NCBI GenBank assembly: GCA_018883345.1
Contig: VEQG01000001.1
Coordinates: 1 to 64,000, forward strand
Reading direction: 5' to 3'
DNA: 64,000 nt
Source: Candidatus Nanopelagicaceae bacterium
Lineage (GTDB): Bacteria; Actinomycetota; Actinomycetes; Nanopelagicales; Nanopelagicaceae
How positions within the stretch are numbered: the first letter of the stretch is position 1; every line of letters begins with the position of its first letter. The notes beneath the pieces are model-generated. The model was not told the DNA's origin. It did no database searches and was given only the letters and a program-made list of their open reading frames with translations. The translations under genes and the position numbers were made by a program. This document shows positions 32,512-40,665 of the stretch, piece by piece.

Positions 32512-33207
32512 ATGGCAACGAACCCAGGCGTTATTGCGCTAGTTGGTTCAGGTGAATATTTACCAGTAATGCAGGAGTTCGAAACTGAACTCCTGCATTT
32601 TGCATTGCAACGCGGCAAAAGAAATACATTTATTCAAATTCCTACCGCTTCATCGAACGAAGGAGTAGACCGTAGAAATTTTTGGAAACGTCGTGGTTTA
32701 GATCAAGCGGCGCGAATTGGTTGCGAAGGAATATATCTACCAATCCATGAGCGCGAAGATGCTTTTAAAGCAGAACATATAGCTGCGGTTGAAAGTGCAG
32801 GATTAATTTATTTCTCTGGTGGAGATCCTCACTACATAACAGAAGTCTTTAAGGAGACTCCACTGTGGGAGAAAATTAAGAATGAATGGGAGAACGGAAC
32901 TTCACTGGCCGGATGCTCTGCCGGTGCAATGGCATTTGGCGGAACGATTATGGGAGTACGAAGATCAAGTCACAGTCAAGGATTAAATTTATTGTCAGAT
33001 ATAGAAGTTATTCCGCACTACGACAAAATTTTAGGATGGCTGCCAGATCGAGTTGCATCATTTATCGCAAGAGCTGGCGCCAATACCAACTTGCTTGGTA
33101 TTGATGAAAATACTGCGCTCTTTAGAAATGGCAATGAAAACCTTTGGCGAGTAACCGGCGCCGGTCGAGTTCATGTATTGCGGGGAAATCTAGAGTTAGC
33201 AAATTAA
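32512..33207 (+). CDS. Peptidase S51 / cyanophycinase-like protein
   Basis: 231 residues in the class-I glutamine-amidotransferase-like fold. The nucleophile elbow is GCSAGAMAFG (Ser), preceded by IYFSGGDPHYI; S51 members include dipeptidase E and cyanophycinase. It lacks a signal peptide, so it acts in the cytoplasm, probably on dipeptides; substrate unknown. An intrinsic-terminator-like hairpin occupies codons 20-30. No Shine-Dalgarno is obvious. The 3' end reaches a strong bidirectional terminator. Confidence 0.8.
   Translation: MATNPGVIALVGSGEYLPVMQEFETELLHFALQRGKRNTFIQIPTASSNEGVDRRNFWKRRGLDQAARIGCEGIYLPIHEREDAFKAEHIAAVESAGLIYFSGGDPHYITEVFKETPLWEKIKNEWENGTSLAGCSAGAMAFGGTIMGVRRSSHSQGLNLLSDIEVIPHYDKILGWLPDRVASFIARAGANTNLLGIDENTALFRNGNENLWRVTGAGRVHVLRGNLELAN
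32570..32601 (+). terminator. Terminator-like hairpin inside the S51 peptidase gene
   Basis: TGCAGGAGTTC / GAACTCCTGCA form a perfect 11-bp stem with a 6-nt loop, followed by TTTT. It lies 79 bp past the icd stop, inside codons 20-30 of the next gene. It could end most mdh-icd transcripts while letting some reach the peptidase. Confidence 0.5.
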
Positions 33208-33245
33208 ATAAATAAGCCCCGGATTCACTCCGGGGCTTATTTATT
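33207..33245. terminator. Bidirectional intrinsic terminator
   Basis: A 17-bp stem (core AAGCCCCGGA / TCCGGGGCTT, extended by A/T pairs) with loop TTCAC. A-rich on one side and T-rich on the other, it can end transcripts from both the S51 peptidase (+) and the convergent ATPase gene (-). Confidence 0.9.
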
Positions 33246-33260
33246 GTTTATTGGAAATAA

Positions 33261-34343
33261 TTAATTTAAGCGAAGTCCGGTCTGTGCATGGAATAGGTGA
33301 ATCGCAGTAGGAATCGCCTTTACCTTAATCTGCTGGCCAGCTTTAGGTGGATTCTTTGGATCCCAACGAACAATTACCTGTGCGCCTTCATCAGATGCAT
33401 TAGCAAACTTCACGTTGCTATCAGCAGGCTTGCCGTAAACGAATGCGTCAGAACCAAGTTCTTCAACAACTTCAACGTTAACCTCAAAGCCTTCAGATGC
33501 TGGTTCCCAACCTTCAGGGCGAACGCCAACAATTACTGAATTTCCTGCTGAGGCAGGAACTGCAATATCAAGGTGGCCAACATGTGCTTTGCCATCAGAT
33601 ACTGGAACTTCAAGTAAGTTCATAGCAGGCGAACCGATAAAGCCAGCAACGAATGCATTACCTGGCTTATCGTAAAGATTACGTGGGCTATCAACTTGTT
33701 GCAGCAGACCATCTTTAAGAACAGCCACGCGATCACCCATAGTCATCGCTTCAATCTGATCGTGAGTTACATAAACAGTGGTGATGCCAAGACGGCGTTG
33801 TAGAGCTGCAATCTGAGTACGTGTAGAAACACGTAGCTTTGCATCAAGGTTAGATAGCGGTTCGTCCATCAAGAAAACTTGTGGTTCGCGAACAATCGCG
33901 CGACCCATTGCAACGCGCTGACGTTGTCCACCAGATAGCGCTTTTGGTTTGCGCTCTAGATATGGTTCGAGGTCCAGAAGTTTTGCAGCTTCACGTACTC
34001 GCTTGTCACGATCTTCTTTTGATACGCCAGCAATCTTCAATGCAAATCCCATATTTTCTGCAACTGTCATATGTGGGTAAAGCGCATAAGATTGAAATAC
34101 CATCGCGATATCGCGATCTTTTGGTGCCACGTTTGTTACATCGCGATCACCAATCAAAATTCGTCCGGTATCAATCTCTTCAAGGCCCGCCAACATACGA
34201 AGTGAAGTTGATTTACCGCAACCCGATGGACCAACTAAAACTAGAAATTCTCCGTCATTAACAACGAGATCTAATTTATCTACAGCTGGTACTGGGTTGC
34301 CTGGATAGATGCGTGATGCTTTATCAAATGTTACTGAAGCCAT
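33261..34343 (-). CDS. msmX: Sugar ABC transporter ATP-binding protein, MsmX/UgpC/MalK type
   Basis: Cytoplasmic ATPase that powers carbohydrate importers. 360 residues: Walker A GPSGCGKSTS, Q-loop VFQSYALYPHMTV, signature LSGGQRQRVAMGRAIV, Walker B VFLMDEPLSNLDAKLR, H-loop THDQ; a TOBE-like regulatory domain (about 240-360) ends the protein. No permease or binding protein adjoins it, so like MsmX it probably serves several sugar importers. AAGGAGA precedes the ATG. The leader carries a hairpin abutting the ribosome binding site. Confidence 0.92.
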   Translation of the reverse strand: MASVTFDKASRIYPGNPVPAVDKLDLVVNDGEFLVLVGPSGCGKSTSLRMLAGLEEIDTGRILIGDRDVTNVAPKDRDIAMVFQSYALYPHMTVAENMGFALKIAGVSKEDRDKRVREAAKLLDLEPYLERKPKALSGGQRQRVAMGRAIVREPQVFLMDEPLSNLDAKLRVSTRTQIAALQRRLGITTVYVTHDQIEAMTMGDRVAVLKDGLLQQVDSPRNLYDKPGNAFVAGFIGSPAMNLLEVPVSDGKAHVGHLDIAVPASAGNSVIVGVRPEGWEPASEGFEVNVEVVEELGSDAFVYGKPADSNVKFANASDEGAQVIVRWDPKNPPKAGQQIKVKAIPTAIHLFHAQTGLRLN

Positions 34344-34355
34344 GGCTTCTCCTTC

Positions 34356-34373
34356 CGGGCAGGTACGTGCCCG
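34356..34373 (-). promoter_or_regulatory. Leader hairpin upstream of the sugar ATPase gene
   Basis: CGGGCA / TGCCCG with a 6-nt loop, ending directly at the GAAGGAG ribosome binding site on the minus strand. May stabilise the mRNA or modulate initiation; it could also be a DNA operator. Nothing else stands out in this 125-bp divergent gap apart from A/T-rich -10-like stretches. Confidence 0.4.
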
Positions 34374-34468
34374 ACGATCCGTTGGAAGTTTTACACCCTT
34401 AGGTGCGAGGCTGAGATTACGCGTAAAGCAGCGCGGAAGGAAGATAATCCGCTAACCTTTCTCATCTA

Positions 34469-35749
34469 ATGGAACTTTTCAAAGCCATCGCGCTTGTCCT
34501 GGCATTGATTTTCTTGGCAGCGTTCTTTGTGGCGGCAGAGATTGCCCTCATCTCTTTGCGAGATGGCCAGGTAAAGCAATTAGCAACTCAAGGTAAGCGT
34601 GGTGCGCGTTTGGCTAAATTGGTAGCCAACCCGAATCGATTCCTTGCCGCAGTTCAAGTAGGTGTGACCGTCTGCGGCTTTCTCTCTGCCGCGTTAGGCG
34701 CCGAGAAACTCGGGGTTTTTGTTCAACCACGATTACTTGAACTAGGACTCTCAACAAGTACTGCAGAGCTTTTATCAATTATCGGGGTGACCTTAGTAAT
34801 TGCATACTTCTCACTTGTGCTCGGCGAGCTGGTTCCTAAACGAGTTGCGTTATTTCGAAGCGAGCAGATATCACTTAATTCAACTTTCATAATTGAAGTT
34901 TTAGCAAACATCTTCCGTCCCGTAATTTGGCTGCTCTCGAGATCTACAGATTTAATCCTTAGATTAATCGGAATTGATCCTAAAGAAGAGCGCAGTCAAA
35001 TATCTGAAGAAGAGTTGATGGAACTAGTCTCGGGACATAAAGCGCTTACCGAAGAAGAGCGTGAAATTGTTGAAGAAGTCTTTAATTCATCTGAAAAACT
35101 TGTAAATGAAGTTATGGTGCCACGCACCGAAGTTGACTTTATGGATGGTTCACTTACTGTTAGCAAAGCCAAAGCGCTCGCAGTAGAGCTAGCTCATTCT
35201 CGATATCCGGTTGTTCGTGGTTCCAGCGATGAAGTTATCGGCTTTATACACGTAAGAGATTTATTGGACACTACCAACGCCAATCCAAATTCTAAAATTC
35301 AAGATTTGGTCCGCCCGATAATGTATCTACCTGGCACAAAGGGTGTATTACCGTCATTAACTGAGATGCGTAACCAACGTCAGCATCTAGCAATTGTTTT
35401 AGATGAATATGGCGGAACTGACGGCATAGTGACCCTTGAAAATTTGGTGGAATGTTTAATTGGCGATATTCAAGATGAATATGATGTAGATGAGAGTGAA
35501 ATTTCCGCTGAACATCGGACCGGAGATTTTGAGCTAGATGGTCTTACTTCAATTGAAGATTTGGAATCCGAAACTGGAATTGCATTACCGGAAGGCCCAT
35601 ATCAAACTGTTAGCGGTTTCATGATGCACTTCTTGGGGCGCATGCCAAAAGAGCACGATGTAATCAGCATTAATGGAATTAGATTAGTTGTGATTTCACT
35701 TGAGGGTCACCGAGTTGGCCAATTACTCATTTCTCGCCTTTCAGAATAG
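34469..35749 (+). CDS. CNNM/HlyC-CorC family membrane transporter
   Basis: 426 residues. N-terminal CNNM (DUF21) membrane domain with about four segments ([27 protein letters not shown]), a CBS pair (about 195-315; [29 protein letters not shown]) and a C-terminal CorC/HlyC transporter-associated domain. The family handles Mg2+/Co2+ efflux or related ion homeostasis; the older name hemolysin is misleading. Divergent from the sugar ATPase gene. TAACCT 10 nt before the ATG and absence of a Shine-Dalgarno suggest a near-leaderless transcript. Confidence 0.87.
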   Translation: MELFKAIALVLALIFLAAFFVAAEIALISLRDGQVKQLATQGKRGARLAKLVANPNRFLAAVQVGVTVCGFLSAALGAEKLGVFVQPRLLELGLSTSTAELLSIIGVTLVIAYFSLVLGELVPKRVALFRSEQISLNSTFIIEVLANIFRPVIWLLSRSTDLILRLIGIDPKEERSQISEEELMELVSGHKALTEEEREIVEEVFNSSEKLVNEVMVPRTEVDFMDGSLTVSKAKALAVELAHSRYPVVRGSSDEVIGFIHVRDLLDTTNANPNSKIQDLVRPIMYLPGTKGVLPSLTEMRNQRQHLAIVLDEYGGTDGIVTLENLVECLIGDIQDEYDVDESEISAEHRTGDFELDGLTSIEDLESETGIALPEGPYQTVSGFMMHFLGRMPKEHDVISINGIRLVVISLEGHRVGQLLISRLSE

Positions 35750-35763
35750 GGCAGAATAGGCAC

Positions 35764-36756
35764 ATGAAGAGAGTACTTTCTGGCATCCAGCCAACATCTG
35801 AATCGTTCCATTTAGGCAACTACCTAGGTGCGGTCAAACAGTGGGTGGACTTACAAAATGGCCACGAAACTTATTACTCCATCGTTGATTTGCATGCGCT
35901 AACTGGCGATGTTGATCCAAAGTTACTTCGTGCTCGCACATTGGCATCGGCGGCACAATTAATCGCCGTTGGCATCGATACCGAAAAATCTTCACTTTTC
36001 GTGCAATCTCATTTACCCGAACACAATCAACTTGGTTGGGTTATGGAATGCGTCGCTTCATTTGGAGAAGCAAGTCGCATGACTCAATTTAAGGATAAAT
36101 CTTCTAAAGGCGGCGCAGATGGAGCACGCGTAGGTCTATTTACATATCCAATGTTGCAGGCAGCTGACATCTTGCTTTATCAGGCAGATTTAGTTCCGGT
36201 TGGCGAAGATCAAAGACAACACATTGAAATTACTAGAGATTTAGCGAATAGATTTAACACTCGATATGGCCAAGTCTTTACTTTGCCTGACGCCTACATT
36301 CTCAAAGAAGGCGCAAAGATTTATGATCTTCAAGAGCCAACAAATAAGATGTCAAAATCTGCCAGCTCCGCAAGTGGTGTAATTGAATTGATGGATGCTC
36401 CTGAGATAAACACCAAGAAAATCAAGAGCGCAGTTACAGATACTGGTCGCGAAGTAATTTTTGATCTTGAAAATAAGCCAGGTATCAGTAATTTGATGAC
36501 CATTTATTCCGTAGTTACCGGAAAAACTATTGCGGCAATTCAAGATGAATTTGCTGGCAAAGGTTACGGAGATTTCAAAGGCGCGGTCGCGGAGGCGACT
36601 GTCGAGTATCTTCGTCCAATGCGAGATCGCGCTCTTGAACTATTAAAGGATGAGGGCGAATTAATTAGAATTTTGAATCACGGCGCCGAGAAAGCGCGAG
36701 TGCTAGCAAGCAAAACTCTCAAAGATTCATATAAAGCGCTCGGAATTCTGGGCTAA
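35764..36756 (+). CDS. trpS: Tryptophanyl-tRNA synthetase
   Basis: Charges tRNA-Trp. 330 residues, class-I synthetase. HIGH-type motif [10 protein letters not shown] and KMSKS loop NKMSKSASS are intact; DLHALTGD and [19 protein letters not shown] are typical. Starts 14 bp after the CNNM gene; the junction contains the near-repeat CAGAATAGG twice, and CAGAAT lies 6 nt before the ATG. Confidence 0.96.
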   Translation: MKRVLSGIQPTSESFHLGNYLGAVKQWVDLQNGHETYYSIVDLHALTGDVDPKLLRARTLASAAQLIAVGIDTEKSSLFVQSHLPEHNQLGWVMECVASFGEASRMTQFKDKSSKGGADGARVGLFTYPMLQAADILLYQADLVPVGEDQRQHIEITRDLANRFNTRYGQVFTLPDAYILKEGAKIYDLQEPTNKMSKSASSASGVIELMDAPEINTKKIKSAVTDTGREVIFDLENKPGISNLMTIYSVVTGKTIAAIQDEFAGKGYGDFKGAVAEATVEYLRPMRDRALELLKDEGELIRILNHGAEKARVLASKTLKDSYKALGILG

Positions 36757-36812
36757 CTTTCAACCATCACTTTAGGGTTCATTAAAAAGTAATCAAGTTG
36801 AAACCCGCCACG

Positions 36813-36842
36813 TTAGATATTTTTCGCATCCCCTACTAGGCT
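36813..36842 (+). promoter_or_regulatory. Possible promoter of the nucleoside-binding protein gene
   Basis: TTAGAT (36813-36818), 18-nt spacer and TAGGCT (36837-36842). The match is moderate; it was chosen because it would start transcription just before the palindrome at 36853. Confidence 0.4.
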
Positions 36843-36852
36843 CCCGATTAAG

Positions 36853-36874
36853 AGCTACCAAGGTCTTGGTAGCT
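36853..36874 (+). promoter_or_regulatory. 22-bp palindrome in the BMP gene leader
   Basis: AGCTACCAAG-GT-CTTGGTAGCT is perfectly symmetric, 17 bp before the start codon and just before the GGGAGG ribosome binding site. It could be an operator for a nucleoside-responsive repressor or a 5' hairpin stabilising a highly expressed mRNA. No U-tract, so not a terminator. Confidence 0.6.
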
Positions 36875-36891
36875 AACCCATGGGAGGAAAA

Positions 36892-37944
36892 TTGAAGAAG
36901 TTCACACGTATTGTCGCAGTTGCTGCTGCAGCAACAATGGCAACCGTTGGCTTTATCGCAGCTCCATCAAACGCAGCATCAAAGGTAAAAGTTGGTATTG
37001 CGTATGACATCGGTGGCCGTGGCGATAAGTCATTTAACGACTCTGCAGCTGCAGGTCTAGATCGCGCTAAGAAGAAGTGGGGTCTTGCTTCTAAGGAAAT
37101 CACTGTTACACAGGGAACTGACTCAGAGCGTACAGACAAGCTTCGTTTGCTAGCGAAGGCTGGATACAACCCAATTATTGCAATTGGTTTCTTGTATGCA
37201 GGTCCAATTACAACTGTTTCACAGGAATTCCCAAACACACAGTTTGGAATTGTTGATGATGCATCAGTTGCAGCGCTAAACGTTACATCTATGATCTTCG
37301 CTGAAGAGCAAGGTTCATACCTTGCAGGTGTAGCCGCAGCACTTTCATCTAAGTCAGGCAAGATTGGCTATGTTGGTGGCGTTCGTATTCCACTACTTCA
37401 GAAGTTTGAAGCTGGATTCGTTGCAGGTGTTAAGGCAACTAAGAAGTCAGCAACAGTTGATGTTAAGTATGTTTCAGAGCCACCTGATTTCGGTGGATTC
37501 AATGACCCTGCAAAGATGAAAGTTATTGTTAAGGGCATGATTGATAAGGGTATCGACGTGGTTTACTCAGCAGCTGGTGGATCTGGCGCTGGTAACTTCG
37601 CAGCCGCAGCTGAATCTTCAAAGAAGGTTTGGACAATTGGTGTTGACTCAGATCAGTACCTATCTGCATCAGCAAAGGAAAAGAAGAACATGCTTACCTC
37701 AATGATTAAGCGTGTTGACGTAGCTGTTTACGACGTGATTCAGAATGCTGTTGAAGGTCGCACAGTTAACGATATCTTGGATCCAAAGGCTGGTATTTAT
37801 GGACGTCGCTACGATCTAACCAATGGTGGCGTAGGCGTTTCATATTCTGGCGGTTACATCAACAAGTACAAGGCTCAGATTGATGCAGCAGCTGCAGCAA
37901 TCAAGAGCGGCAAGATCAAGGTTCCAGCAGTTCCAGGAAAGTAA
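36892..37944 (+). CDS. BMP/PnrA-family nucleoside-binding protein
   Basis: Extracytoplasmic solute-binding protein for purine/pyrimidine nucleosides. The ORF track starts at an ATG (36880) that is part of the GGGAGG ribosome binding site; the TTG at 36892 gives a clean Sec signal (MKKFTRIVAVAAAATMATVG...APSNAA) and 350 residues. Mature part has KVGIAYDIGGRGDKSFNDSA and FAEEQGSYLAGVAAAL, typical of the family. The protein contains no cysteine at all, so it lacks the usual lipobox. Codons are strongly biased (lysine mostly AAG), unlike the downstream transporter genes, indicating very high expression. A terminator follows. Confidence 0.92.
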   Translation: MKKFTRIVAVAAAATMATVGFIAAPSNAASKVKVGIAYDIGGRGDKSFNDSAAAGLDRAKKKWGLASKEITVTQGTDSERTDKLRLLAKAGYNPIIAIGFLYAGPITTVSQEFPNTQFGIVDDASVAALNVTSMIFAEEQGSYLAGVAAALSSKSGKIGYVGGVRIPLLQKFEAGFVAGVKATKKSATVDVKYVSEPPDFGGFNDPAKMKVIVKGMIDKGIDVVYSAAGGSGAGNFAAAAESSKKVWTIGVDSDQYLSASAKEKKNMLTSMIKRVDVAVYDVIQNAVEGRTVNDILDPKAGIYGRRYDLTNGGVGVSYSGGYINKYKAQIDAAAAAIKSGKIKVPAVPGK

Positions 37945-37966
37945 TTTCCTCTAATTGATTGTGACC

Positions 37967-38008
37967 AAACTAGCCCGATTAGGTTTACCTAATCGGGCTA
38001 GTTTCTTT
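37967..38008 (+). terminator. Attenuating terminator between binding protein and ABC transporter genes
   Basis: A perfect 18-bp stem (arms 37967-37984 and 37987-38004, core CTAGCCCGATTAGG) with a 2-nt nominal loop, followed by CTTT. Lies inside the operon, so it would let the binding protein be made in excess over the transporter. Confidence 0.85.
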
Positions 38009-38059
38009 AAGATTAACGAGTAGAAACACTAAGTCTTCATAGTCGAGGAGTTCCGTAAA

Positions 38060-39562
38060 GTGTCAGTTGTCGTAGAGCTAAGACATATCTCCAAACGTTT
38101 TCCCGGTGTTGTCGCTAACAAAGATGTATCGCTAAAGGTCCAGAGCGGGTCAGTGCATGCATTAGTCGGAGAAAATGGCGCTGGTAAATCAACGGTTATG
38201 AAGATTCTTTATGGCATGCAGCGGCCAGATGGCGGCGAGATTTTGGTAAATGGCCAGCAAGTTAATTTTAAGAATCCAAATGAAGCGATTGAGGCCGGCA
38301 TTGGCATGGTTCATCAACATTTTATGTTGGCAGATAATTTCACGGTATTAGAAAATATTATTTTGGGATCTGAACCAAAGAAGAGTGGTCAGATTGATTT
38401 CAATGAAGCGCGAAATAAAATTTCCGAAATGGCTAATACTTATGGTTTAGAGATTAATCCAGATGAATTAGTTGAGAACTTAGGTGTTGGGCAACGTCAA
38501 CGCGTAGAAATTCTAAAAGTTTTATATCGCGGCGCAAGCATCTTAATTTTTGATGAACCAACTGCAGTATTAGTACCTCAAGAAGTTGATGATCTTTTTG
38601 GCGCACTTCATGGACTTCGCGAAAAAGGCATGTCGGTAATTTTTATCTCTCATAAATTAGATGAGGTGCTAAGAGTTGCCGACGAAGTTACCGTGATCCG
38701 TGCCGGTTCAACCGTGGCTGAAGTCAAGTCAAAGGATGTAACCTCTAAGCAACTTGCAGAGTTGATGGTCGGTTCCGAACTTCCAAAACCAGAAACCAAA
38801 GGAAATACCAAGCGCGAAAACATCGTCCTGGAATTAAATCAAGTAACCGTTCCATCCAAAGGTGCTCGTAATTTGCTTAGCAACATCTCATTCAAATTAC
38901 ATGCTGGCGAAGTAATTGGTATTGCTGGCGTTGAAGGAAATGGCCAATCCGAATTGACCGAAACCATATTGGGATTACTTGAATACACTGGCCAAATTTC
39001 ATTTGATGGAAAAACTATTGATACCAAGAGCGTTTCAGAGCGTCGCGATTTGGGAATCGGATTTATTCCAGAGGATCGTCATCGCCAAGCTTTAATGTTG
39101 GGTTCGCCGCTTTGGGAGAATCGAATCCTTGGCTATCAGCGTAGTAAGCCCATCTTTAATGGCTTCATTCTGGATAAAAAAGCAACGATGCAAGATACTC
39201 AAGTAATCATGCAAGAGTTCGACGTGCGCGCTCCAGGACCAAACACCTTAGCAACCGCGCTATCTGGCGGAAATCAACAGAAGTTTATTGTTGGACGCGA
39301 AATGGTTCATGCCCCAAAGCTATTGGTGGCATCTCATCCGACTCGTGGCGTGGATGTTGGCGCGCAAGGGGCGATTTGGGAAGAACTTCGAAAAGCTCGT
39401 GAAAAAGGAATGGCGATTGTATTGATCTCTGCTGATCTTGAAGAATTGATTGGCATGTCAGATCGATTGCTGGTTATGTTGCGTGGAGAGGTAACTGCGG
39501 AATTAGATCCGGCCCAAACTACTCCTGAAAAATTAGGTGCAGCAATGACGGGAGCAAAGTAA
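38060..39562 (+). CDS. Nucleoside ABC transporter, duplicated ATP-binding protein
   Basis: 500-residue tandem ATPase of the sugar/nucleoside (RbsA/NupA-like) class. Domain 1: GENGAGKST, VGQRQRVEIL, LIFDEPTAVL. Domain 2: degenerate Walker A GVEGNGQSE, LSGGNQQKFIVGREM, and a weak Walker B. Degenerate second sites are usual in this class. GTG start after GAGGAG. Overlaps the permease gene by 1 nt; partner binding protein lies upstream. Confidence 0.93.
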   Translation: MSVVVELRHISKRFPGVVANKDVSLKVQSGSVHALVGENGAGKSTVMKILYGMQRPDGGEILVNGQQVNFKNPNEAIEAGIGMVHQHFMLADNFTVLENIILGSEPKKSGQIDFNEARNKISEMANTYGLEINPDELVENLGVGQRQRVEILKVLYRGASILIFDEPTAVLVPQEVDDLFGALHGLREKGMSVIFISHKLDEVLRVADEVTVIRAGSTVAEVKSKDVTSKQLAELMVGSELPKPETKGNTKRENIVLELNQVTVPSKGARNLLSNISFKLHAGEVIGIAGVEGNGQSELTETILGLLEYTGQISFDGKTIDTKSVSERRDLGIGFIPEDRHRQALMLGSPLWENRILGYQRSKPIFNGFILDKKATMQDTQVIMQEFDVRAPGPNTLATALSGGNQQKFIVGREMVHAPKLLVASHPTRGVDVGAQGAIWEELRKAREKGMAIVLISADLEELIGMSDRLLVMLRGEVTAELDPAQTTPEKLGAAMTGAK

Positions 39563-40665
39563 TGAAACTTTCACCAAAGAAGATTTACCTTGCGCTATTG
39601 GCGCCAGTTTCAGCTGCAATTGCATCCATCTTGATCTCTAGCCTGGCGCTACTTGCTACCAAAAAATCTCCAGTCGAAGCTTTTAAAATGATGTGGGAGT
39701 TTGGTGCTACGACCAGTTCAGTTATCGAAACTTTAAATAGCGCAACTTCCTATTACATCGCGGCGGTGGCAATCGCAATCACTTTCCGTGCCGGCCTATT
39801 TAATATCGGTGTAGAAGGTCAATTACGTTTGGCGGCACTTTTTGCCTGCTACTTAGGCGCAATGTTTACGTTGCCGCCAATCCTGCATGTTTTAGCAATT
39901 TTCTTAATCGCGATGACTGTCGGTGGCTTGTGGGCTGCAATTGCGGGTGTACTTAAAGTTAAGCGCGGAGTTAACGAAGTTATTTCCACAATTATGCTTA
40001 ATAGCATTGCAGGTGGCTTAAGTGCATATTTATTATCAAAGCACTTCACAGTAAAAATCGAAGGTTCAAATAATTTAGCTACTAAAGAACTTCCAGCTTC
40101 AGGACAGATGCCAAATCTCTCCTTTATTACTAAGAACATGGATCAAAGCGTTACTCAAGGCCGAGGCATTTATGGGATGTTGGCCGTGGCAATTTTCATT
40201 GGTGTTGCTTTCTGGTGGGTTGTAAATCGCACGCGATTCGGTTTCGAGCTTCGCGCATCTGGCATAAATCCAATTGCAGCTCGAGTAAGTGGTGTTAATT
40301 CAAAGCGAATGATTGTGGTTGCCATGATTTCATCTGGCGCAATTGCAGGATTATCAGGATTACCTACGGTATTGGCAGAGACTCACGCATATAACTTGGG
40401 CTTCCGAGCCGGTCTTGGTTTCTCTGCAATTGCGGTAGCGCTACTAGGTCGAAATGGTGCGATCGGGATGGCATTCTCGAGTCTGCTCTTTTCATTCCTA
40501 GAAGTATCTTCAAGATCACTTGAGTTAATTGATATTGCGCCAGAGACATACTTCATTATGCAGGGCGCAATTCTCCTGAGCTCAGTTATTGCTTTCGAAG
40601 TAGTTAGTAGGTATCGCGTAAAAGTAGTCTCTAACGAGTTAGCAAAGGCGGCTGCAAATGCGTAA
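39562..40665 (+). CDS. Nucleoside ABC transporter permease (NupB-like)
   Basis: 367 residues, about nine to ten membrane segments. Family features: AIAITFRAGLFNIGVEGQLRLAAL, KRGVNEVISTIMLNSIAGGL and GFSAIAVALLGRNGAIGM. TAATGA junction with the ATPase gene; overlaps the second permease by 8 bp. The two permeases form the heterodimeric channel. Confidence 0.92.
   Translation: MKLSPKKIYLALLAPVSAAIASILISSLALLATKKSPVEAFKMMWEFGATTSSVIETLNSATSYYIAAVAIAITFRAGLFNIGVEGQLRLAALFACYLGAMFTLPPILHVLAIFLIAMTVGGLWAAIAGVLKVKRGVNEVISTIMLNSIAGGLSAYLLSKHFTVKIEGSNNLATKELPASGQMPNLSFITKNMDQSVTQGRGIYGMLAVAIFIGVAFWWVVNRTRFGFELRASGINPIAARVSGVNSKRMIVVAMISSGAIAGLSGLPTVLAETHAYNLGFRAGLGFSAIAVALLGRNGAIGMAFSSLLFSFLEVSSRSLELIDIAPETYFIMQGAILLSSVIAFEVVSRYRVKVVSNELAKAAANA

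Noticed and set aside
36880-36891. ATG at 36880 as the start of the nucleoside-binding protein
   Set aside because: It is part of the GGGAGG ribosome binding site; the TTG at 36892 has correct spacing and gives a clean signal peptide.
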